NCBI GenBank assembly: GCA_005883885.1
Contig: VAYF01000160.1
Coordinates: forward strand, 1-11,189
Length of the DNA stretch: 11,189 bases
Direction: 5' to 3'
Origin: Actinomycetota bacterium
Lineage (GTDB): Bacteria; Actinomycetota; UBA4738; HRBIN12
The notes beneath the pieces were generated by a model. The model was not told the DNA's origin, did not search any database, and worked only from the letters and a program-made list of their open reading frames with translations. Both the position numbers and the translations under genes were made by a program. Position 1 is the first letter of the stretch, and each line of letters begins with the position of its first letter. Below are positions 1-5,122 of the stretch, piece by piece.

Positions 1-666
1 TACAAGGGCAACCGGCTGCCCGATCCCGAGGAGCTGCCGCAGCAGTTCGTCCTCCTCCGCCAGGTGCTCGACCCGACCGGGATGCTCCAGGCGCAGACCG
101 AAGGGTGGGAGGCCGAAGACGCGATCGGCGCGTTCTGCCTGGACGCTCGCGACGACGACCGGATCGAGATCGTCTCCGGCGATCGCGATCTGATCCAGCT
201 GGTCCGCGACCCCGTCGTGAAGCTGCTGTTCACCGTGCGCGGTGTGTCGGAGCTCTTGGAGTTGGACGAGGCGGGGGTCCTGGCGAAGTACGAGGTGCCG
301 GCGAGCCGCTACGGGGAGTTCGCGATCCTGCGTGGGGACCCATCGGACGGGCTCCCGGGCGTCCGCGGCGTCGGCGCGAAGACTGCGCGCGACCTGGTGC
401 TCGCGTATCCGTCGATCGACGCGTTGCTCGAAGCGGCGGCAGCGGGCGACCGCCGGCTCAAGCCGGGGGTGCGCGCGCGCCTCCTGGAGGCGCGCGCGTA
501 CCTCGACTCGATGGGCCGCCTCGTCCCGGTCAACGCCGACGCGCCCCTGTCGCTCTGGGCGGGCGACCGGGACGAGGCGGCGCTGAAGGATCTCGCGACC
601 GAGCTGGGCCTCAAGGGCCCGGTCCAACGCCTCCTCGCTGCGCAGGCCACGACCGGTACCGGCTGA
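1..666 (+). CDS. 5'-3' exonuclease (Pol I N-terminal domain type), 5' partial
   Basis: The frame is open from base 1, so the gene starts upstream; 221 residues are visible, followed by TGA. It matches the stand-alone 5'-3' exonuclease/flap endonuclease family that resembles the N-terminal domain of DNA polymerase I. Visible marks, numbered within the fragment: YKGNR at 1-5 (YKANR in Pol I); the GWEAEDAIG acidic motif at 35-43, with metal-binding acids E39/D40; SGDRDLIQLV at 59-68 with D61 and D63; and the helix-hairpin-helix segment LRGDPSDGLPGVRGVGAKTA at 110-129. These residues bind divalent metal and the DNA backbone during removal of 5' flaps or RNA primers. No polymerase domain follows, because the stop comes about 90 residues after the helix-hairpin-helix. 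A 116-base gap separates it from the McrB-like gene, so operon membership is unclear. Family assignment is firm; a housekeeping repair role is inferred. Confidence 0.9.
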   Translation, partial: YKGNRLPDPEELPQQFVLLRQVLDPTGMLQAQTEGWEAEDAIGAFCLDARDDDRIEIVSGDRDLIQLVRDPVVKLLFTVRGVSELLELDEAGVLAKYEVPASRYGEFAILRGDPSDGLPGVRGVGAKTARDLVLAYPSIDALLEAAAAGDRRLKPGVRARLLEARAYLDSMGRLVPVNADAPLSLWAGDRDEAALKDLATELGLKGPVQRLLAAQATTGTG

Positions 667-682
667 ACGACCCACGGCCGAA

Positions 683-694
683 CGGTCCGGACCG
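683..694. repeat. 12-bp perfect palindrome upstream of the McrB-like gene
   Basis: CGGTCCGGACCG reads the same on both strands. It lies 17 bases after the exonuclease stop and about 33 bases before a candidate -10 box for the McrB-like gene. It has no T-run, so it does not look like an intrinsic terminator. It could be an operator half-site pair or chance in GC-rich DNA; nothing further supports either. Confidence 0.3.
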
Positions 695-726
695 AAGGCC
701 CGATAGCATCCCCCCGGCCGGCCTTG

Positions 727-732
727 TACCCT
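727..732 (+). promoter_or_regulatory. Candidate -10 box for the McrB-like gene
   Basis: TACCCT fits the TANNNT pattern of high-GC bacteria and would place transcription start near base 739, about 44 bases before the GTG start of the McrB-like gene. No convincing -35 hexamer is seen 16-19 bases upstream. The short spacing to an ATG at 739 looks like a leaderless start, but that ATG is in another frame and opens only a short unrecognised peptide. Call rests on the hexamer and position only. Confidence 0.3.
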
Positions 733-742
733 GGGCCGATGC

Positions 743-766
743 CGGAACGGAACCCCGGCCGTTCCG
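743..766 (+). promoter_or_regulatory. 8-bp inverted repeat in the leader of the McrB-like gene
   Basis: CGGAACGG (743-750) and CCGTTCCG (759-766) form a perfect 8-bp stem around an 8-base loop. The hairpin ends four bases before the GGAGGG ribosome site (770-775), so folding could affect access to the GTG start at 783. It would lie in the 5' leader if transcription starts near 739. The structure is visible; a regulatory role is inference. Confidence 0.4.
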
Positions 767-782
767 ATCGGAGGGATCGAAG

Positions 783-1760
783 GTGGCGACCACGAGTGAC
801 GATGTGCGCGGGTCGAGCGTGTCCACGATCGACAGCGCGTTCGTGGAACTCGTCAGACGCTTCCATGCCAACTACCCGACGTTCCGGATCGGCGACGACC
901 TGATCCGCCGGTACCACCTGGCCGCGTCCACCCGCGGGTTCGTGATCCTGTGCGGGCCGAGCGGGACAGGGAAGACGTGGTTGGCGCAGGCGTACGCCGA
1001 GATCGTGGGCGCGCGGATCAAGCTGGTCGCCGTCGACCCGAGCTGGTCCTCGAACGAGGATCTCCTGGGCTACCTCTCGCCCCTCGATGGCTTCTACCAC
1101 CACACACCGTTCAGCGAGTTCGTGGCCGATGCCGCGCGGGAATGGAACTCTGCGAACGGCGCGGGCCGGTCGGCTCGGGAATTCCACGTGATCTTGGACG
1201 AGATGAACCTGGCACGCGTCGAGCACTACTTCAGCCGCTTCCTGTCGGCCATGGAGATCCGCACGCGCGAAGGCGTGGCGCGACTCGACCTGGCACCCGG
1301 GCACACGGTCGAGCTCACGCCCAACCTCAAGTTCTCCGGGACGGTCAACGTCGACGAGACGACGCACGGGTTCGCTGACAAGGTCTACGACCGCGCCCAG
1401 GTGATCGAGCTTCCGCTGTCGCGCGAGCACGTCATGGACCACATGCAGGGGCGGCCGTACGCCGATGTCGTCCTGGGCGTGTGGGACATCTTCCACGACG
1501 TCTCACCGTTCGGGTTCCGCGTCCTGGACGAGATCGACGCCTACGTCACGGCCGCGGAAGAGGTCGGCACCGATTGGCGCACGGCGTTGGACGAGCAGCT
1601 GATGCAGAAGGTCCTGCCGCGCGTGCGGGGCGACGAATCCGCCCGCGAGGCGATCAACGCCTTCCTCGACCTCGCGTCGGGCAACTACCCGCTCTCGGCA
1701 GCGAAGATGCGCGCGATGCGCCGGGACCTCGACGAGCATGGCTTCGTCGCCTACTTCTGA
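783..1760 (+). CDS. McrB-type AAA+ NTPase (DUF2357-associated type)
   Basis: 325 residues. The GTG start at 783 is chosen because GGAGGG lies seven bases upstream; the frame stays open far into the exonuclease gene, but that is a shadow. Domains: a short helical N-terminus (about 1-50), then one AAA+ module. Walker A is GPSGTGKT at 58-65. Walker B is VILDE at 136-140, running into MNLARVEHYFSRF (141-153), the signature of McrB-like motors. GTVNVDETTHGF (186-197) carries the sensor region, and DKVYDRAQVIEL (199-210) the arginine-containing segment. McrB proteins form NTP-driven hexamers that power DNA translocation in modification-dependent restriction. This version has no N-terminal modified-DNA-binding domain such as the one in E. 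coli McrB, so specificity must come from a partner. The last 23 bases overlap the next gene, implying translational coupling. Family assignment is strong; a defence role is inferred from family and pairing. Confidence 0.88.
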   Translation: MATTSDDVRGSSVSTIDSAFVELVRRFHANYPTFRIGDDLIRRYHLAASTRGFVILCGPSGTGKTWLAQAYAEIVGARIKLVAVDPSWSSNEDLLGYLSPLDGFYHHTPFSEFVADAAREWNSANGAGRSAREFHVILDEMNLARVEHYFSRFLSAMEIRTREGVARLDLAPGHTVELTPNLKFSGTVNVDETTHGFADKVYDRAQVIELPLSREHVMDHMQGRPYADVVLGVWDIFHDVSPFGFRVLDEIDAYVTAAEEVGTDWRTALDEQLMQKVLPRVRGDESAREAINAFLDLASGNYPLSAAKMRAMRRDLDEHGFVAYF

Positions 1761-2247
1761 GCCGTCGGACACGCTCGCCCCGCTCCGCACCGCGGTCCGT
1801 AGCCACGCGGGCAAACCGGGACTCGCCGTGATCCTGCCGAAGCTCCAGCAGGGACATCGTCGCGAGCTCCGGAGGGAGCCGCACTGGTCCAAGGAGGAGC
1901 TCGTCCGGCACCCGGAGCCACGCGAGCTGATCCGTTCGATGCGCAAGCCCGGCAACCTCGATGTCGAGGGCCGTCCGGTCTACACGTTGGACGAGCGCCG
2001 ACTGCTCACGGCCGACATCTACGAGAACCGTATGGTTCGCGCGGTGGTCGAAGACGTCCGGGGTCGGCTGCGCTCGGCTGCGCGACGCGACGCCGATGCG
2101 AAGGAGCTGCTCCACGAGCTGGACGCGGCCGTCGCGTTGGCGCCGTTCCTGGATGAGGTGCGCGTCGTGGCCAACCTCAGGTACCGACCGACGGCGACCC
2201 TCACGAAGGACCCGCTGTATCGAGCGGTGCTCGCCGTCCGGCGCTAG
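1738..2247 (+). CDS. Short DUF2357-like partner protein, no nuclease domain visible
   Basis: 169 residues, starting inside the end of the McrB-like gene (23-base overlap) in another frame; ATG at 1738 is the only early start and has a poor ribosome site, so coupled translation is likely. The text resembles the N-terminal/middle part of DUF2357 proteins that pair with McrB-like NTPases: a basic, Trp-containing segment (WSKEELVRHPEPRELIRSM), then LLTADIYENRMVRAVVEDV, corresponding to the conserved 'YENRFV' helix, and near the end LTKDPLYRAVLAVRR, corresponding to the 'RDPRYR' helix. In full-length relatives the protein continues for hundreds of residues into a PD-(D/E)XK nuclease. Here it stops right after that helix, and no frame downstream restores a nuclease before the next genes. 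It may be a remnant, or an adaptor for a nuclease elsewhere. The DUF2357 assignment is from motif memory and is moderate. Confidence 0.7.
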   Translation: MASSPTSEPSDTLAPLRTAVRSHAGKPGLAVILPKLQQGHRRELRREPHWSKEELVRHPEPRELIRSMRKPGNLDVEGRPVYTLDERRLLTADIYENRMVRAVVEDVRGRLRSAARRDADAKELLHELDAAVALAPFLDEVRVVANLRYRPTATLTKDPLYRAVLAVRR

Positions 2248-2385
2248 TCAGTCGATCCGTCGCCGACGGCGACGTGCACGACGGAGCGGGCCAACCACCC
2301 GGGCACGTTCGGCCGCGCGACGGAGGTCGCGCTCCCGCCGGATCAGCTCCTCGCGGCGATCGCTCCACAGAAGATTCATCGACAT
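2248..2385 (-). CDS. Small arginine-rich protein (45 aa), MarR-divergent
   Basis: 45 residues, MSMNLLWSDRREELIRRERD at the start and an arginine run (RRARRRRRRID) at the end. Start: ATG at 2385 has a strong AAGGAGG eight bases upstream. An in-frame ATG at 2454 would need the promoter to be coding and has no such site. It is divergent from the MarR-family gene and has a consensus-like promoter. Its stop codon abuts the stop of the DUF2357-like gene with no gap. The sequence is a helix-forming, very basic peptide with no cysteine motifs, signal peptide or membrane segment. Short Arg-rich helical proteins of this kind (an N-terminal MNLL-like patch then amphipathic basic helix) occur widely as hypothetical proteins in actinobacteria. 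Function is unknown; nucleic-acid or membrane-surface binding would suit the charge but is a guess. Confidence 0.7.
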   Translation of the reverse strand: MSMNLLWSDRREELIRRERDLRRAAERARVVGPLRRARRRRRRID

Positions 2386-2393
2386 CTTGGCTC

Positions 2394-2400
2394 CCTCCTT
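2394..2400 (-). promoter_or_regulatory. Strong Shine-Dalgarno site of the 45-aa gene
   Basis: On the minus strand AAGGAGG lies eight bases before ATG 2385. Most genes in this window have weak or no ribosome sites, so this near-perfect one decides the start and argues that the small gene is truly translated. Confidence 0.75.
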
Positions 2401-2410
2401 CCGACCGCTG

Positions 2411-2430
2411 TATCCTTCGATATGAAGATA
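2411..2430. promoter_or_regulatory. Secondary inverted repeat next to the MarR-type operator
   Basis: TATC-c-TTC (2411-2418) and GAAGATA (2424-2430) are inverted around GATAT, with one extra C in the left arm. It touches the main palindrome and covers the -10 box of the 45-aa gene. It shares the GAT/GAA-type core of the neighbouring site, so it may be a weaker second repressor site. The imperfection makes this tentative. Confidence 0.4.
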
Positions 2431-2454
2431 CTTGAGATGGAACTTCGATGTCAA
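2425..2454 (-). promoter_or_regulatory. Sigma70-type promoter of the 45-aa gene
   Basis: On the minus strand TTGACA (2449-2454) is followed by an 18-base spacer and TATCTT (2425-2430). This is the best promoter match in the window. Transcription would start near 2418, giving a leader of about 33 bases that includes the strong ribosome site. The MarR-type palindrome covers the -35 box and the whole spacer, so a bound repressor would exclude RNA polymerase. Confidence 0.65.
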
Positions 2455-2455
2455 G
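2431..2455. promoter_or_regulatory. MarR-family operator, 25-bp near-perfect palindrome
   Basis: The left half has CTTGA, then AT, then GAA; the right half has TTC, AT, TCAAG as its exact complement. Only the centre base and two mirrored pairs (positions 6/20 and 9/17) break symmetry. Length, symmetry and AT-richer core are typical of sites for dimeric winged-helix repressors of the MarR family, and the adjacent gene encodes one. It lies 30 bases before the MarR start and over the -35/spacer of the divergent small gene. Autoregulation plus control of the small gene is the natural reading. Confidence 0.72.
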
Positions 2456-2485
2456 CCTTCCTATCTCGAAAGGACAGAAGAGGTC

Positions 2486-3037
2486 ATGGCGAAGCAGCGG
2501 AAGGACTCGATCGACCGGTTCGTCGAGGGCGCGGTACTGCTCTTCCCCACCCTGGAGCCGGAGGTCGAGGCGGCCGTCGACCGGATCATGAAGATCACGA
2601 AATACCTCGACCGGCTCACCGAACGGACCGTCGGGATCTTCGGCATCAACACCGGGGAGTTCCGACTCCTCTTGCTGATGCACCGGCAGGCACCCGGGAC
2701 GCGGATGAGCGCCGGCGCGCTCGCCGAACGTTTGAACCTCTCCTCGAGCGCGATGACCAACAGGCTCGACCGGCTCGAGGAGCGCGGGCTGATCGCCCGG
2801 GAACGCGATCCGGACGATCGCCGGAGCGTCCTCGTATCCATCACTCCCCATGGTGAGGACGTGGTCGGGCAGGCGGTGCAGCAGCAGGCCAAGAAGGAGT
2901 CGGATTTCCTCGACGCGTTGAAGCCCGAGGAGCAACGCCGCCTGAACACGTTCCTGCGTTCCCTGATCCTGGAGATCGAGGACCGGGGCGAGCTCGCGTC
3001 GCTGCACGGCTCCGGGCCGGATCAGAGCGAGGAGTAG
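2486..3037 (+). CDS. MarR-family transcriptional regulator
   Basis: 183 residues from ATG 2486, which follows an AAGAGG-like ribosome site; an in-frame ATG at 2432 lies inside the operator palindrome and is rejected. Layout: an N-terminal helical dimer arm (about 1-50), helices leading to a winged helix-turn-helix at about 72-125. The recognition region is LNLSSSAMTNRLDRLEERGL (83-102), followed by a wing with DPDDRRS at 108-114, the family hallmark where D and R contact DNA backbone and stabilise the wing. C-terminal helices (about 130-175) complete the dimer interface. MarR proteins usually repress and are released by small aromatic ligands or oxidation. No cysteine is seen, so thiol sensing is unlikely. 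Its 3' end overlaps the convergent minus-strand gene by 16 bases. Family certain, ligand unknown. Confidence 0.92.
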   Translation: MAKQRKDSIDRFVEGAVLLFPTLEPEVEAAVDRIMKITKYLDRLTERTVGIFGINTGEFRLLLLMHRQAPGTRMSAGALAERLNLSSSAMTNRLDRLEERGLIARERDPDDRRSVLVSITPHGEDVVGQAVQQQAKKESDFLDALKPEEQRRLNTFLRSLILEIEDRGELASLHGSGPDQSEE

Positions 3038-4164
3038 GTCTCCAGATCGGCCTCGACCTTCGGGACGACCCCGACGACGTAGTTGCCGTCCACGCACCCG
3101 GAGCACCAGCTGGAGGCAGCGATCTTCGTCGCGGTCGTCGACGCGTCGGCGCACCGACGGAGGGACGTCACGATCGCGCCGTACCCGTAGACGTCCCACC
3201 CGTTCTGGATCGTCTCCTTGGTTGCCTCGAGCCCCTGTTCCAACGAGATGAAGTTCTGCACCCCGGCCCCGTTGAAGTCCGTTGAACCCGGCATGCGGTG
3301 CGTCGTCGCGAGCGGGTTCCAGGCGGCTTGCGTGAACTCCTGCACCTGCCAGGCGACCACGACGACACGGTTCTCACGACACGTCGGTGCGCTGAAGATG
3401 CGGAGCAGGAGGTTCGCCCAATCGCCGTACGAGACGTGGTCGGCGCCCTGGAACGCGCGAGCGACGGCGGCAACATCCTCGGCGTGCAAACGCTCCTTGA
3501 GCCGAGCGATCAACGTCACGATGCGATCGCGGGTCTCGCTCAGCTGTGCGAGCGCCGCCTGCTCGCTCGCGAGCGCGTTCGCCTGTTCCTCCTGAGCGAC
3601 GCGCAGCTCCTGGACGGTCGCCTGCTGCGCGGCGAGGGCGCCGTCGAGCGTCCTCGCGCGCACATCGAGCCTGGCCTTCGCCGCCGCGAGTCCCGCAACG
3701 GCTCGCTCGCGGTCGGCAACGATCGCGTCGCCGAGCGCGAGCCGGTCCTGGAGGTCCACCATCGAGCTCGCCTCCAGGAAGGCGCCGAGCACATCGGCCT
3801 GCGCCAGCCCTCCCGGCGAGTTCATGAAGGCGTCCACCACGGTGTCGTGCAACCGCGACTCGGCGTCGGCGTACGCCGCCTGGGCCGCCTCGAGTTCGTC
3901 ACGGACCGCCACCCGGGAGGCGAGGACGAGTCCGAGCGCGCGCTCGGCGACGTCGATCCGCCGATCCGCGGCCGCCACGCGGCCGCGGATCGCCTCGACG
4001 GCGGTCGCCTGCTCGGCGATCTGGGATACCAGATCGCCGAGGTCCGCCCGGGCACGGTGCAGCTTCGCGTCGGTGGACGCGCCGCTCGCCGGCACGATGC
4101 CGACGAGCAGCGCCACCGCCACGAGCAGCGCGCACGCACGAACGCGAGACCCATCCCCGGTCAT
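3022..4164 (-). CDS. Secreted coiled-coil protein with lysozyme/transglycosylase-like C-terminal module
   Basis: 380 residues. ATG 4164 is chosen because it is directly followed by a signal peptide: basic RVR at 7-9, hydrophobic ALLVAVALLVGIVPA at 12-26, and cleavage near SGA (27-29). The frame is open upstream, but that part crosses the divergent gene. No clear ribosome site is seen. Residues about 32-243 are Ala/Glu/Arg/Leu-rich heptads, like the coiled-coil regulatory half of PcsB/NlpC-type wall hydrolases. Residues about 244-380 include W249, VVVVAWQVQEF, then WNPLATTHRMPGS, GVQNFISLEQGLEAT and YGAIVTSLR, a pattern known from phage and actinobacterial lysin-like domains (WNPL-TT...GVQNY..-QG). 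No NlpC/P60 Cys-His pair is recognised. Role in cutting or binding peptidoglycan is inferred; which residue is catalytic is not clear, though the Glu before WNPL is a candidate. Four Cys in the C-terminal module may form disulfides. Confidence 0.78.
   Translation of the reverse strand: MTGDGSRVRACALLVAVALLVGIVPASGASTDAKLHRARADLGDLVSQIAEQATAVEAIRGRVAAADRRIDVAERALGLVLASRVAVRDELEAAQAAYADAESRLHDTVVDAFMNSPGGLAQADVLGAFLEASSMVDLQDRLALGDAIVADRERAVAGLAAAKARLDVRARTLDGALAAQQATVQELRVAQEEQANALASEQAALAQLSETRDRIVTLIARLKERLHAEDVAAVARAFQGADHVSYGDWANLLLRIFSAPTCRENRVVVVAWQVQEFTQAAWNPLATTHRMPGSTDFNGAGVQNFISLEQGLEATKETIQNGWDVYGYGAIVTSLRRCADASTTATKIAASSWCSGCVDGNYVVGVVPKVEADLETYSSL
3746..3779. repeat. Inverted repeat (9-bp arms) inside the coiled-coil gene
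   Basis: TCCTGGAGG (3746-3754) and CCTCCAGGA (3771-3779) are perfectly complementary around a 16-base loop. It lies in the coiled-coil coding part. It may follow from complementary codons in heptad sequence. Confidence 0.5.
3932..3947. repeat. 16-bp perfect palindrome inside the coiled-coil gene
   Basis: CCGAGCGC followed directly by GCGCTCGG. It is one of four inverted repeats within 300 bases of this gene. Confidence 0.5.
3962..3992. repeat. 14-bp perfect hairpin inside the coiled-coil gene
   Basis: CGATCCGCGGCCGC (3962-3975) and its exact complement (3979-3992) flank a three-base loop. In the mRNA it lies about 57-68 codons into the gene, encoding IRGRVAAADRR. It has no T-run. It is long enough to be stable in RNA or as a DNA cruciform; function unknown. 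Confidence 0.6.
4012..4041. repeat. 13-bp perfect hairpin inside the coiled-coil gene
   Basis: CTCGGCGATCTGG (4012-4024) and CCAGATCGCCGAG (4029-4041) form a perfect stem around GATA. It encodes LGDLVSQIAE on the minus strand, only 20 bases from the 14-bp hairpin and within the first 52 codons. Confidence 0.6.
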
Positions 4165-4195
4165 GCAGGAGCTATCGACGCCCCACAGAGGGTGG

Positions 4196-4227
4196 TTGAA
4201 CCGGCGCCGGTCGCCGGTCCCTAGACT
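4196..4227 (+). promoter_or_regulatory. Candidate leaderless promoter of the luciferase-like gene
   Basis: TAGACT (4222-4227) fits TANNNT and ends seven bases before GTG 4235, the spacing expected when transcription starts at or next to the start codon. TTGAAC (4196-4201) could be the -35 box, but the 20-base spacer is long. No ribosome site precedes the GTG. A 7-bp stem (ACCGGCG 4200-4206 with CGCCGGT 4212-4218) lies in the spacer and may be an operator of the 70-base divergent region. Confidence 0.45.
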
Positions 4228-4234
4228 GCCGCCC

Positions 4235-5116
4235 GTGTCACCTCGACCCCGACTCGGCGTCCAGCTCCCCGAGGTGGAACGCGAGGTCCGGTGGCCCGAG
4301 TACGTGGCCATGGCGCTGGCGGCGGAGGAGGTGGGGTTCGACTCGGTCTGGGTCGGCGACCATTACCTGTACCGAGGGGACGGCCGCCCCGAGCGGGGTC
4401 CCTGGGAGGCCTGGACGCTCCTCGCCGGCCTCGCCACCGTCACGAGCCGCGTGCGGCTGGGCCCCCTCGTCGCCTGTCTCAACTTCCACCCGCCGGCGGT
4501 GCTCGCCAAGATCGCCGCCACGGTCGATGAGGTGAGCGACGGCCGCTTGGTCCTGGGGATGGGGGCCGGCTGGAACCGTACGGAGTTCGATGCCTTCGGG
4601 ATCCCGTTCGACCATCGCGGGTCGCGGTTCGAGGAGTCCTTCCAGATCGTCCGACGGCTGCTGGACGGGGAGCGGGTGACCTTCGCGGGGCGTTGGCATT
4701 CGACCAGCGATGCGGTCCTGCTGCCGAAGCCCGGCGGGCGACCGACGCTGATGGTCGGCTCCACGGGCCCGCGCGTCCTGGCCGCGACCCTCCCCCACGT
4801 CGACGTGTGGAACACCTGGTACGACCTGTTCGCGAACACGCCGGATGGGTTCGCCCGTGAGAGCCGGACGATCGACCATGCGTGCGAGCGCGCGGGTCGA
4901 GACCCGGTGACCCTCGAGCGCAGCGCGTGTCTGCTGGTTCGGTTCCCCGACGGTTCGGGCGAACGGCCAGACGAACCGGGCGTCGAGCCCGTCGATCCGT
5001 CGGACCTCGGCGCCGCGCTGGATGCCTTCGCGGACGCCGGCGCGGACGAGGTGATCCTCGTGTGCGATCCGATCACCGAGCGGTCGATCCGCTCGCTCGG
5101 CGCCACCCTCGGCTGA
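4235..5116 (+). CDS. Luciferase-like (LLM) flavin/F420-dependent oxidoreductase
   Basis: 293 residues, in the usual size range for single-domain members of the bacterial luciferase-like monooxygenase family, a TIM-barrel fold using reduced FMN or F420. GTG 4235 is chosen because the family's first strand (RLGVQLPEV) follows at once and a -10 box lies just upstream. Visible family marks: LAAEEVGFDSVWVGDHYLY near the N-terminus, the strand RVRLGPLVACLNFHPPAVLAK, SDGRLVLGMGAGWNRTEFDAFGI mid-protein, the helix FEESFQIVRRLLDG, and PTLMVGSTGPRVLAA. GAGWN-EF-AFGIP is characteristic of F420-type members common in actinobacteria, so an F420-dependent hydride transfer is the best guess; the substrate cannot be read. 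It ends six bases before the stop of the convergent PAP2 gene. Confidence 0.9.
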   Translation: MSPRPRLGVQLPEVEREVRWPEYVAMALAAEEVGFDSVWVGDHYLYRGDGRPERGPWEAWTLLAGLATVTSRVRLGPLVACLNFHPPAVLAKIAATVDEVSDGRLVLGMGAGWNRTEFDAFGIPFDHRGSRFEESFQIVRRLLDGERVTFAGRWHSTSDAVLLPKPGGRPTLMVGSTGPRVLAATLPHVDVWNTWYDLFANTPDGFARESRTIDHACERAGRDPVTLERSACLLVRFPDGSGERPDEPGVEPVDPSDLGAALDAFADAGADEVILVCDPITERSIRSLGATLG

Positions 5117-5122
5117 TCCTCG

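Noticed and set aside
105..782. Upstream extension of the McrB-like frame
   Set aside because: The extension is Arg/Gly-rich text in the exonuclease region; GTG 783 with GGAGGG seven bases upstream is the better start.
739..903. ATG six bases after a TANNNT box, which looks like a leaderless start
   Set aside because: It opens a short unrecognised frame overlapping the McrB-like gene; the box more likely serves the McrB-like transcript.
309..1496. A 395-codon minus-strand open frame across the exonuclease and McrB-like genes
   Set aside because: Shadow of two genes with recognisable motifs on the plus strand; no domain of its own.
2258..2274. 7-bp stem (CGTCGCC/GGCGACG) near the convergent stops as a terminator
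   Set aside because: It lies within the coding end of the small gene, has no T-run on either side, and similar short stems are common in this GC-rich DNA.
2386..2454. Longer version of the 45-aa protein starting at ATG 2454
   Set aside because: That start lies in the -35 box and the operator and lacks a ribosome site, whereas ATG 2385 has AAGGAGG at good spacing.
2432..2485. Earlier ATG (2432) for the MarR gene
   Set aside because: It lies inside the operator palindrome and adds residues not typical of the family; ATG 2486 has a ribosome site.
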